14,727 nt of DNA from CAYOEZ01 sp964402955 (GTDB lineage Bacteria; Chloroflexota; DTOL01; DAOUCN01). Below are positions 1 to 6,160 of the stretch, one piece after another. A program made the position numbers and the translations under genes. The first letter of the stretch is position 1. Each line of letters starts with the position of its first letter. The notes below the pieces were generated by a model, which was not told where the DNA came from, did no database searches, and was given only the letters and a program-made list of their open reading frames with translations. The stretch is taken from positions 1-14,727 of the forward strand of contig CAYOEZ010000117.1 of NCBI GenBank assembly GCA_964402955.1. The letters run 5' to 3'.

Positions 1-26
1 AACCCTCACATAATTAGAGGGGCGTT

Positions 27-55
27 TTGTCTCATTTCGATCCAAGCAATACACT
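27..55 (+). promoter_or_regulatory. Possible sigma-70 promoter for the phosphoribosyltransferase-like gene
   Basis: TTGTCT (27-32) and TACACT (50-55) each match four of six consensus positions and are separated by exactly 17 bases. The -10 box ends 24 bases before the GTG at 80, giving a short leader. Matches of this quality arise by chance, and the window edge hides what lies upstream, so this is only a candidate. Confidence 0.25.
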
Positions 56-79
56 GCCATAGAAACGGGCTTCGGAAAT

Positions 80-862
80 GTGACAGTCAGCCGCATCATC
101 ACGCTGTTTGGCTTGGATCACTTTCCATATGAGCGGGCGAGGCAACGGATGAAAGGTCGAGAGTATCCAGTTGTTAGCCTGCTGAACAATTCGAGTGTAC
201 TACATGAGTTGTTTGACTCCGCGGCGGATGAGATACTCCAGGCAGACCTGAAACACAACTCACGTGTATGGCCGCAGCCAATAGCTACGGACATCGGACA
301 GCTCTTCCGTGGCAGGATCGCCATGCGCAATATGACGACATCCCTAAGAGCGATACCAATGGCTGACCTTGTCGATAGCGAGGGAGAAGCCGCCATTCTA
401 GGTATCCCAGATGTGTGGACAGACTTGCACGTGTGGGATGTTTTCGCACTTCCAAGAGTGTTATCCTTTGTGGTGTCGCGCGTTGTATCCAAAGTCTGCG
501 TGACAGGGTATGATGCGATAGTCGGAGTAAGCGCCATTGGAAGCATTCTTGCATGGACACTGGCATACCATGCTGGCTTCACAGGGCCCGTCCTGTCGTC
601 ATATGACGACCCGGTTCTGGTTCCGAATCCACGCGGGAGCCTGAAGGGCAAGCGCGTCCTGGTTGTACAAGGCAGGATGATCAATGGCGCAGATACGGAA
701 GAGGCCATATCGAAAGTAGTCGCAGCTGGTGGCAGTTGCGATTGCGTCCTCAGCATGCTCTGGATGCCGGATGAGTCAAGGCGGGACCGGCTGGGGGCAT
801 TGGGAAGGTTGGCTCAGCAGGGAGTCAAGTTTCTGACGCTCGCACGGCGTTCGTGCAAATAG
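80..862 (+). CDS. Phosphoribosyltransferase-like protein with degenerate PRPP motif
   Basis: This 260-aa protein has the outline of a type I phosphoribosyltransferase in its C-terminal half. A strand and loop resembling the pyrophosphate-binding loop lies at about residues 145-160 (YDAIVGVSAIGS). It is followed by GSLKGKRVLVV and the PRPP-loop position at 193-205, which reads VLVVQGRMINGAD. In active enzymes this position reads roughly VLLVDDVxTTGxT with two acidic residues, and both are replaced here (Q-G). The first 110 residues match no family I recognise. Start: GTG at 80 is the only usual start codon in a frame open back to base 14, with no strong SD, so the N-terminus is uncertain and could extend past the window edge. 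An AGGAGG overlaps the stop codon but no gene follows before the insertion sequence. I infer a PRTase fold with lost or altered catalysis; the substrate is unknown. Confidence 0.5.
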   Translation: MTVSRIITLFGLDHFPYERARQRMKGREYPVVSLLNNSSVLHELFDSAADEILQADLKHNSRVWPQPIATDIGQLFRGRIAMRNMTTSLRAIPMADLVDSEGEAAILGIPDVWTDLHVWDVFALPRVLSFVVSRVVSKVCVTGYDAIVGVSAIGSILAWTLAYHAGFTGPVLSSYDDPVLVPNPRGSLKGKRVLVVQGRMINGADTEEAISKVVAAGGSCDCVLSMLWMPDESRRDRLGALGRLAQQGVKFLTLARRSCK

Positions 863-866
863 GAGG
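861..866 (+). promoter_or_regulatory. Orphan Shine-Dalgarno sequence
   Basis: AGGAGG overlaps the TAG stop of the preceding gene, as in a tight operon, but no ATG, GTG or TTG lies at a usable distance. The next ATG (904-906 region) opens only a few codons before the insertion sequence begins. It may mark the start of a former downstream gene lost when the IS arrived or rearranged. Confidence 0.4.
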
Positions 867-919
867 CAATCGAGACTTACGAATACTCGCGTTAGGCAAA
901 AAGTTATGATAGGATAGGG

Positions 920-949
920 TGGACCCCTTTGTCAAGACACTTATTGGGG
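920..949 (+). repeat. IS3 left terminal inverted repeat
   Basis: It starts TGGACCCC and is imperfectly complementary to 2112-2141. The orfB stop codon (941-943) lies inside this repeat, 21 bases from the tip, as is usual at the 3' end of IS3-family elements. Confidence 0.75.
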
Positions 950-1813
950 TAAGTTTAAGATAGAGTCCTCCCCTTTCTGATAGTAGATTTCCGCTGGCGT
1001 GTGGTAGTCCAGCGCTTGGTGCAATCGTCTGTCGTTGTAGAATGCAAGGTATGTTGCGATGCCGTCACGTGCTTCCCGTGGGCTGGTGTAGCCCTTGAGA
1101 TACACATTCTCGTACTTGACGGTGCGCCAGAGTCGTTCGGTGAAGATGTTGTCGAGCGCCCGGCCCTTGCTATCCATGCTAATCTGGACATTGGCGGCCA
1201 GCAGCAGGTCCGTGTACTGCGGACTGGTGAAGTGGCTGCCCTGATCGCTGTTCCAGATCACTGGCGTCGCCTGTGCCAGGGCCCGCTGCACGGTGTCCAG
1301 GACAAATCCTATCTCCAACGTCTGGTCGAGCGCCCAGCTCACAACATACCGCGAGAACCAATCCAAGACGGCGACCAGGTACATCCACCCCGCTGTCAGG
1401 CGGATATATGTGATGTCGATGCCCCAGACGTGATTGGGGTAGCTCGCCCTGATACTCCCCAGCAAGTAGGGGTAGATATGGCTGTCAGCGGTCCGTTTGC
1501 TGAGATTCGGGCCGGGACAGATGCCGGCAATGCCCATTTCCCGCATGTGGCGTTGCACAGCCTTCCGGTTGATAAGAATGCCGGCTCTGCACAACTGTTC
1601 TGCGATGCGTCGAGACCCGTAGAACGGGTAGTCTGTGTACAGCTTGTCGATCTGATGCTTTATCTGCACCTCCTCCGGCGACGGAGCAACGGGCTGGTAG
1701 TACAGGCCTGTTCGGTTCAAACCCAGCAGGTCAGCCTGGGTCGTCAGTGGGAGATCTGGGTTGTCTCGCTCCAAGAGAGCCAACCGTTCATCTCTCGTCA
1801 AGCTCCAGGCCAA
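941..1813 (-). CDS. IS3-family transposase OrfB, DDE integrase domain
   Basis: This is the catalytic half of the IS3 transposase. An N-terminal HTH_21-like region (YGSRRIAEQL..., about residues 60-95) precedes the rve integrase core. The catalytic triad is D133 (WGIDITYI), D190 (WNSDQGSHF) and E226 (NIFTERLWR), with 35 residues between the second D and the E, the usual D,D(35)E spacing. The C-terminal YNDRRLHQAL motif is also typical. The TTG at 1813 is the first start-like codon in this frame, but the frame is open upstream through the A-run, reading KKKLAWSLTRDERLAL. The natural product is therefore probably an OrfA-OrfB fusion made by frameshifting or transcript slippage. No internal stop interrupts it. 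The assignment is secure. Confidence 0.93.
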   Translation of the reverse strand: MAWSLTRDERLALLERDNPDLPLTTQADLLGLNRTGLYYQPVAPSPEEVQIKHQIDKLYTDYPFYGSRRIAEQLCRAGILINRKAVQRHMREMGIAGICPGPNLSKRTADSHIYPYLLGSIRASYPNHVWGIDITYIRLTAGWMYLVAVLDWFSRYVVSWALDQTLEIGFVLDTVQRALAQATPVIWNSDQGSHFTSPQYTDLLLAANVQISMDSKGRALDNIFTERLWRTVKYENVYLKGYTSPREARDGIATYLAFYNDRRLHQALDYHTPAEIYYQKGEDSILNLPQ

Positions 1814-2087
1814 CTTTTTTTTTGATCCACGCCAGTTGCGTGGTCAAACGGCCAATCTCGGCATACAGGTCAGTGATCTGCTTCTCATGGGCAGCGTGCT
1901 CCGAGTCTGCTGCCTTGTGGTCCCTGCTGAACAGGCCAGGCAAGCCCTGCAGGGCAATGGCCTTCCAGGCGTTGAGCTGCGACGGGTGCACGCTGTGCTC
2001 GGACGCGATCTGGGCGATGGTCTTCTCTTCCTTCAAAATCTCTTGCACGACCTGAGCCTTGAAGTCAGCGCTGAAGCGTTTTCTCAT
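1788..2087 (-). CDS. IS3-family transposase OrfA, DNA-binding subunit
   Basis: This 99-aa protein has the N-terminal helix-turn-helix of IS3 OrfA (KAQVVQEILKEEKTIAQIA to HPSQLNAWK, about residues 10-42). A heptad-like segment follows near residues 68-88 (ITDLYAEIGRLTTQL), which in the family mediates multimerisation. It binds the terminal repeats and, fused to OrfB, forms the transposase. The ATG at 2087 has no strong SD. The frame ends at 1788, overlapping OrfB by 26 bases, and the A9 run sits inside its last codons (W-I-K-K-K-V). The reading frame of OrfB is +1 relative to OrfA. Confidence 0.88.
   Translation of the reverse strand: MRKRFSADFKAQVVQEILKEEKTIAQIASEHSVHPSQLNAWKAIALQGLPGLFSRDHKAADSEHAAHEKQITDLYAEIGRLTTQLAWIKKKVGLELDER
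1815..1823 (-). promoter_or_regulatory. A9 slippery run joining OrfA and OrfB
   Basis: Nine consecutive T on the + strand (A9 in the transposase mRNA) sit in the frame overlap. With eight A the frames would join seamlessly as W-I-K-K-K-L-A-W-S-L; with nine they are out of frame by +1 (equivalent to -2). The usual IS3 signal gives -1. RNA polymerase slippage on A9 would yield a share of A8 transcripts encoding the fusion. Programmed slippage on such runs is known in other IS elements. Confidence 0.6.
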
Positions 2088-2111
2088 GGCGTGTATTCTA
2101 TCTTAATGTCG

Positions 2112-2141
2112 CCCGTTTTGCTGTCCGAATTATGGGGTCCA
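2112..2141 (-). repeat. IS3 right terminal inverted repeat
   Basis: Read on the minus strand it begins TGGACCCC, identical to the left tip over 8 bases and 18 of 30 overall. It is the end upstream of orfA. TTGCTG inside it (2118-2123, + strand) together with the adjacent TATAGG (2143-2148) resembles an outward promoter, but the spacing is 19 bases and the match is weak. Confidence 0.7.
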
Positions 2142-2410
2142 TTATAGGAGCTACTGCTTGGAACATCATCGCGTTGTCGTGTGACTTTGCACACGACAAC
2201 GCGATCCTTTGTAAACATTGATGGTAGTGGTCACCCACTCTTGTCTGCAGAACGAGACGTGAAAACTGGACCTGACCAAAGCAGGCTAGCTCTTGCCTGT
2301 ACTGTTCCCTCAAGCATAGCAACTTGCTTGCAGGCGGCCCTTGACTGACGATGCCAATTCGTGTGTGCTCTCGCGATTGGCTCGGTCATCCAGCATCAGG
2401 AGTGCACCGC
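2142..2410. other. Gap between IS and URO-D array
   Basis: This 269-base stretch has no convincing gene. It contains a perfect 16-bp hairpin (separate entry). An in-frame ATG at 2351 could extend the next protein by 20 residues, but those residues have no counterpart in the 408-aa paralogue and lack an SD. A weak TTGCCT (2293-2298) with CATAGC (2315-2320) is the only promoter-like pair I noticed. The sequence is otherwise unremarkable. Confidence 0.5.
2168..2205. repeat. Perfect 16-bp inverted repeat, 6-base loop
   Basis: ATCGCGTTGTCGTGTG (2168-2183) and its exact complement (2190-2205) flank ACTTTG. The stem is long and GC-rich, but no T-tract follows on either strand, so it is not a standard intrinsic terminator. 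It lies 26 bases from the IS right end and 205 bases before the URO-D array. It may be an operator dyad, a rho-type stop or transposon debris. Confidence 0.8.
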
Positions 2411-3637
2411 ATGGATCTCACAGCCCGCACGCTTTTGCGCGCCCTCGCCCACCGCTATGTCGAGGTCTGTAACCGGCCCATTCAGAATGAACGTCGCCGT
2501 TTGTGGCGACAGCACAACAGCCTGAAGCGGACGCGCCCCCTCATCTATGCGATGCGCTTCGCCTGGAAAGAGATGCCGCAATCCCAGTGCCAGTGTAGCG
2601 ACCCCTTCCTGCGCACGTATGAGGACTTCCTCCGCCACCAGCTCTTCTGGGACAGCCTGGACGACGATTCGATTTTCGAACCCTGGGTCACCGTGCCGGC
2701 CACATACCGCTGCACAGGCTGGGGTATAAGCGGCGAGCGCCACCGCTCTGCCTCCGAGGAGAGGGGATCATACAAGATAGATTACCCGCTCAAGCAGCCC
2801 GAAGACATTGCACTCATGCGGGCGCCTTGGCACGAGATCGACGAAAAAGAAACAGCGCGTCAGGCAAGCACGTTAGCGGACGCCATCGGCGACATCATCA
2901 CGATCAATATCGACCGCGGCCCCGCCTATCGCATGTGGACGGGCGACATCTCCACCGAGTTGGGCCATCTGCGCGGCATCGAGAACTTCATGCTCGATAT
3001 GTATGACCGGCCCGGGTGGCTGCATCAGCTTGTCGCCTTCATGCACGACGGCATCCTGCGCACGCACGAACAGGCCGAGGCGTCCGGCGATTGGGGGCTG
3101 TGCGCCCACCAGAACCAGGCCATGACCTATGCCGAGGATCTTCCTGACCCGGCGGCCAACGTCAATGGCGTACAACGCAAGCAACTGTGGGGCTACATGG
3201 CTGCCCAGGAGTTCACCCTCGTTTCGGCGGCAATGCACGACGAGTTTCTCCTGCACTACCAGTTGCCGATTCTGAGCGCCTTTGGTCTGGTGTCCTATGG
3301 CTGCTGCGAAGACCTGACCCGCAAGATCGACATGCTGCGCCAGATCCCCAACCTGCGCCGCATCGGCGTGACTCCTTTTGCCAACGTCACCCGTTGCGCC
3401 GAGCAAATCGGCGCCGACTATGTGTTCAGCTACCGTCCCAATCCGGTCGATATGGTCTGCTATGGCTTCGATCGCGAACGCATCGGCTCCATTCTACGCC
3501 AGGACCTGCGGGCGTGCAAAGACTGCCATACAGACATCACCCTGAAGGATGTGGAGACGGTGCAGAGCGATCCCGAGCGCGTGCGCAAGTGGGTGGTTCT
3601 GACACGGCAGATCATTGACGACGTATACGGAGCATGA
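2411..3637 (+). CDS. URO-D superfamily protein, 408-aa paralogue A
   Basis: This protein belongs to the uroporphyrinogen-decarboxylase-like TIM-barrel superfamily, which includes cobamide methyltransferases. The N-terminal substrate signature of true HemE (RQAGRY) is absent. Near residue 296 it has SYGCCEDLTRKIDML, where MtaA-type enzymes carry H-x-C zinc ligands; here the pattern is G-C-C. A second Cys/His cluster, ACKDCHTDITLKDVE, follows at about 368-382 and could complete a metal site. Start: ATG at 2411 has AGGAG eight bases upstream (2398-2402) and gives 408 aa, the same as its paralogue. The ATG at 2351 would add an unmatched 20 residues. The stop overlaps a following ATG (ATGA) that now opens only a relic. 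It is very similar to paralogue B throughout. A methyltransferase role is inferred; the substrate is unknown. Confidence 0.8.
   Translation: MDLTARTLLRALAHRYVEVCNRPIQNERRRLWRQHNSLKRTRPLIYAMRFAWKEMPQSQCQCSDPFLRTYEDFLRHQLFWDSLDDDSIFEPWVTVPATYRCTGWGISGERHRSASEERGSYKIDYPLKQPEDIALMRAPWHEIDEKETARQASTLADAIGDIITINIDRGPAYRMWTGDISTELGHLRGIENFMLDMYDRPGWLHQLVAFMHDGILRTHEQAEASGDWGLCAHQNQAMTYAEDLPDPAANVNGVQRKQLWGYMAAQEFTLVSAAMHDEFLLHYQLPILSAFGLVSYGCCEDLTRKIDMLRQIPNLRRIGVTPFANVTRCAEQIGADYVFSYRPNPVDMVCYGFDRERIGSILRQDLRACKDCHTDITLKDVETVQSDPERVRKWVVLTRQIIDDVYGA
2672..2798 (+). repeat. 127-bp tract identical to 4029-4155 (paralogue A copy)
   Basis: The run is base-for-base identical to the equivalent part of paralogue B (offset 1357), while the surrounding coding sequence differs at roughly one base in ten, mostly at third codon positions. 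It begins at ATTTTCGAACCC and ends at CTCAAGCAGC. This is the pattern left by recent gene conversion or recombination. Confidence 0.85.
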
Positions 3638-3771
3638 AGGATTATCTGCACATCAGTGACGCGCAGCACAAACACTGCAAGACGATGTTCATTGTCAATA
3701 CACTAGTCACTCTGGCCCCTAATATGCTATACTGGCGCAGCCAAACCACTATCGAGCAGGAGATTGCATGA
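3634..3771 (+). pseudogene. Relic of the 347-aa URO-D gene after paralogue A
   Basis: The ATG at 3634 overlaps the stop of paralogue A exactly as the intact 347-aa gene does downstream. The relic opens MKDYLHISDAQHKH, against MKDYLQIRDAQHKH in the intact protein. It then skips about 17 residues and resumes CKTMFIVNT, against CEPMFIINT. After that, similarity ends and the frame runs through unrelated sequence to TGA at 3769-3771, which overlaps the ATG of paralogue B (ATGA). At 45 codons it lacks almost the whole barrel and cannot be an enzyme. It may still couple translation of the flanking genes. It shows that a two-gene unit was duplicated in tandem and one second-gene copy was deleted. Confidence 0.85.
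3725..3733 (+). promoter_or_regulatory. Possible extended -10 promoter for paralogue B
   Basis: TGCTATACT matches the extended -10 form TGnTATAAT at all but one position. No good -35 lies 17 bases upstream (AGTCAC). It is 34 bases before the ATG at 3768, so a transcript would carry a short leader containing AGGAG (3758-3762). It lies in the part of the relic unlike the 347-aa gene, so it probably belonged to the original upstream region of the duplicated unit. Confidence 0.4.
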
Positions 3772-4994
3772 ACGACGCCGACCGCACGCTTTTGCGCGAC
3801 CTCGCCCAACGCTATGCCGAGATCTGTAGCCGGCCCATTCAGAACGAACGTCGCCGCCTCTGGCAACAGCATAACAGCCTGAAACGGACACGCCCCCTCA
3901 TCTACGTGCGCGCCTTTGCCTGGCAGGAAATGGAGGGGGCTCGTCTCCAGTGCAGCGACATGTTCCTGCGCACCTACGAGGACTTCTTCCGTAACCGACT
4001 CTTCTGGGATAGCATGGACGACGACTCCATTTTCGAACCCTGGGTCACCGTGCCGGCCACATACCGCTGCACAGGCTGGGGTATAAGCGGCGAGCGCCAC
4101 CGCTCTGCCTCCGAGGAGAGGGGATCATACAAGATAGATTACCCGCTCAAGCAGCTCGAAGACATTGCGCACATGCGGGCGCCCTGGCATGAAATCGACG
4201 AAGAAGAGACAGCGCGGCGGGCCGGTATTCTGGCTGACGCTATCGGCGACATCATCACGATCAACATCGACCGCGGCCCGGCCTACCGCATGTGGACAGG
4301 CGACATCTCCACCGATTTGGGCCACCTGCGCGGCATCGAGAACTTCATGCTCGACATGTATGATCGGCCCGAGTGGCTGCATCAGCTCGTCGGATTCATG
4401 CGCGATGGCATCCTGCGCACGCATGAACAGGCCGAAGCGGCCGGCGATTGGGGGCTGTGCGCCCACCAGAACCAGGCTATGGCCTATGCAGAGGAGCTTC
4501 CCGACCCGGCGGCAAATGTCAACGGCGTGACGCGTAAGCAACTGTGGGGTTACATGGCCGCTCAGGAGTTCACGCTCATCTCGGCGGCGATGCACGACGA
4601 GTTTCTCCTGCAATATCAGCTACCGATCCTGAGCGCCTTTGGCCTGGTGGCCTATGGCTGCTGCGAAGACCTGACCCGCAAGATCGACATGCTACGCCAG
4701 ATTCCTAACCTGCGCCGCATCGGCGTGTCTCCCTTTGCCAACGTCGCCCGTTGCGCCGAGCAAATCGGCGCCGACTATGTGTTCAGCTACCGCCCCAGCC
4801 CGGCCGATATGGTCAGCTATGGCTTCGATCGTGAGCGCATCGGCTCCATTCTGCGCCAGGACCTGCGGGCGTGCAAAGACTGCCACACCGACATCACCCT
4901 GAAGGATGTGGAGACGGTGCAGAACGATCCCGAGCGCGTGCGCGCCTGGGTGGTTTTAACGCGGCAGATCATCGACGAGGTGTATGGAGCATGA
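3768..4994 (+). CDS. URO-D superfamily protein, 408-aa paralogue B
   Basis: This is the second copy of the 408-aa URO-D-like protein, with AGGAG five bases before its ATG. It keeps every notable motif of paralogue A: RPIQNERRRLW near residue 22, the strictly conserved EPWVTVPATYRCTGWG at about 90-105, AYGCCEDLTRKIDML at 295-309, and ACKDCHTDITLKDVE at 368-382. The paired Cys298/Cys299 and the Cys372/His373 cluster are candidate metal ligands in place of the family's H-x-C. Most differences from paralogue A are conservative, the clearest block being YVRAFAWQEMEGARL at 46-60. Its stop overlaps the ATG of the intact 347-aa gene by ATGA, so the two are likely made in matched amounts and may act together. 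Function is inferred from superfamily only. Confidence 0.82.
   Translation: MNDADRTLLRDLAQRYAEICSRPIQNERRRLWQQHNSLKRTRPLIYVRAFAWQEMEGARLQCSDMFLRTYEDFFRNRLFWDSMDDDSIFEPWVTVPATYRCTGWGISGERHRSASEERGSYKIDYPLKQLEDIAHMRAPWHEIDEEETARRAGILADAIGDIITINIDRGPAYRMWTGDISTDLGHLRGIENFMLDMYDRPEWLHQLVGFMRDGILRTHEQAEAAGDWGLCAHQNQAMAYAEELPDPAANVNGVTRKQLWGYMAAQEFTLISAAMHDEFLLQYQLPILSAFGLVAYGCCEDLTRKIDMLRQIPNLRRIGVSPFANVARCAEQIGADYVFSYRPSPADMVSYGFDRERIGSILRQDLRACKDCHTDITLKDVETVQNDPERVRAWVVLTRQIIDEVYGA
4029..4155 (+). repeat. 127-bp tract identical to 2672-2798 (paralogue B copy)
   Basis: This is the partner of the identical run in paralogue A. The first differing bases are C versus G before the tract and T versus C after it. 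It encodes part of the N-terminal third of the protein. Confidence 0.85.
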
Positions 4995-6034
4995 AGGACT
5001 ACCTGCAGATACGTGACGCACAACACAAGCATTTCGAGAGCCTGTATGCGCGCTACAAGCGGCTCTACACCGACCCCGATCACTGCGAGCCGATGTTCAT
5101 CATCAATACGCCGGTCGAGATGCCCGACTGGGAGGAACGCCTGGCTGACCCGATGGTGATGTTGCGCTCAGAGCTTGACGCGCTGCGCCCGCACCTGGAG
5201 ATCGGCGACGACCGCGTGCCCACCGTGCGCGTGCAGTTCGGCACGGCGCAGGTAGCTGCGGCATTCGGCTGCCCGGTCGTGATCCCGCCCAACAACCTGC
5301 CAGCCATCGGCGGCCACATTCTGCGCAACGCGCAGGACGTCTATCAGATGGCTGTGCCCGATGTTAACGCAGGCTGGTATGGCAAGCTGTGGCAGTGGCA
5401 GGCACTCTGGCTGGAGAACCTGCCCGAGGGAGTCCACATCCAGCACCCGGACATTCAGAGCCCGTTCAACTCTGCCCACCTGATTCGCGGCAATGACATC
5501 CTCACCGATTTCTACGATGACCCGGCTGCGCTCGAGCGCTTGCTCGACCTCGTGACCGACGTCATGATCAAGATCACCCGCCATGCCCGCGCCATGATCA
5601 CCACGGACAACGAGTGGGTCTTCGACTGGGGCGCACTGTGGAAGGGCGCGGCGCGCATCAGCAACTGCTCCATGCACATGATCCGCCCCGAGTTCTACCG
5701 CGAGCACGTGTTTGCGCGTGATATTCGCTTCTTCGAGGCGCTGAACGGCGGGCGCATGCACTACTGCGGCTCGCCAGACTCGGTCATCGACGATTTCTTC
5801 AAGGTGCCGTTGATCACTGGCCTGGACTACGACCCGCAATACCATAACTTGTGGTCACTGTCGCTGCGCGCGCCAAAGCAGGTGACGCTGCTGCAACACG
5901 CCGACGACGCAACGCTGCGGCGCCTGCTCAGCGGAGACTGGCCGTCGAAACGCAACATCATTCTGACGCTGAGCGCCGACTCCGTCGATGAGGCAAAGCC
6001 TCTGCTGCGCTCCCTGCGCGCGAGCGTGCCCTGA
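4991..6034 (+). CDS. URO-D superfamily protein, 347 aa, H-x-C type
   Basis: The start at 4991 forms an ATGA overlap with paralogue B; GAGGTG lies eight bases upstream (4977-4982). The protein carries MHYCG at residues 256-260, the H-x-C pair that binds zinc in MtaA/MtbA-type methyltransferases, at the expected point of the barrel. The third zinc ligand, a Cys near the C-terminus in those enzymes, is not evident: the tail reads NIILTLSADSVDEAKPLL. Other features are FGTAQVAAAFGCPVVIPPNN at about 83-102 and SNCSMHMIRPEFYREHV at 224-240. It lacks the HemE signature. A shortened copy survives as the relic at 3634-3771. It probably pairs with the 408-aa protein in one pathway, inferred from coupling and co-duplication. 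The substrate is unknown. Confidence 0.8.
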   Translation: MKDYLQIRDAQHKHFESLYARYKRLYTDPDHCEPMFIINTPVEMPDWEERLADPMVMLRSELDALRPHLEIGDDRVPTVRVQFGTAQVAAAFGCPVVIPPNNLPAIGGHILRNAQDVYQMAVPDVNAGWYGKLWQWQALWLENLPEGVHIQHPDIQSPFNSAHLIRGNDILTDFYDDPAALERLLDLVTDVMIKITRHARAMITTDNEWVFDWGALWKGAARISNCSMHMIRPEFYREHVFARDIRFFEALNGGRMHYCGSPDSVIDDFFKVPLITGLDYDPQYHNLWSLSLRAPKQVTLLQHADDATLRRLLSGDWPSKRNIILTLSADSVDEAKPLLRSLRASVP

Positions 6035-6108
6035 TACGAAAATGACCGTGCCAGAGTTCCGATGCCCGATGGCCGATGGAGCGGGCCAGGCTCTACTGCG
6101 GGGCAGGC

Positions 6109-6124
6109 TCTCTCTTCGGAGAGA
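6109..6124 (+). promoter_or_regulatory. Small UUCG-tetraloop hairpin in the leader of the 325-aa gene
   Basis: TCTCTC, loop TTCG, GAGAGA forms a 6-bp stem closed by the very stable C(UUCG)G tetraloop. It lies in the 126-base gap between two URO-D genes, 36 bases before the next ATG and 23 before its SD. It could pause transcription or protect mRNA ends. No T-tract follows, so it is not an intrinsic terminator. Confidence 0.4.
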
Positions 6125-6160
6125 TGGGAAATCTGATCATTACATACAGGAGACCACACA

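Larger units (their letters stand above)
920..2141 (-). mobile_element. IS3-family insertion sequence, complete, about 1.22 kb
   Basis: The element has two overlapping transposase frames on the minus strand and matching outer ends. The left end (920-) begins TGGACCCC and the right end (2134-2141) carries its exact complement. Inside the 8-bp tips, similarity continues patchily (GACA at positions 17-20, GGG at 28-30; 18 of 30 positions match). Length, terminal TG..CA style and the DDE orfB are standard for IS3. IS3 elements usually leave a 3-5 bp target duplication, but the flanks here are GGG on the left and TTA on the right and do not match. Both frames are intact and the element looks recently active. 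Confidence 0.9.

Noticed and set aside
2351..2410. Earlier ATG at 2351 as the start of paralogue A
   Set aside because: The extra 20 residues have no counterpart in paralogue B, and the ATG at 2411 has a well-placed AGGAG and gives exactly the same protein length.
4871..4990. Upstream extension of the 347-aa gene to 4871
   Set aside because: That frame runs 120 bases inside paralogue B; the relic at 3634 and the ATGA overlap both support the start at 4991.
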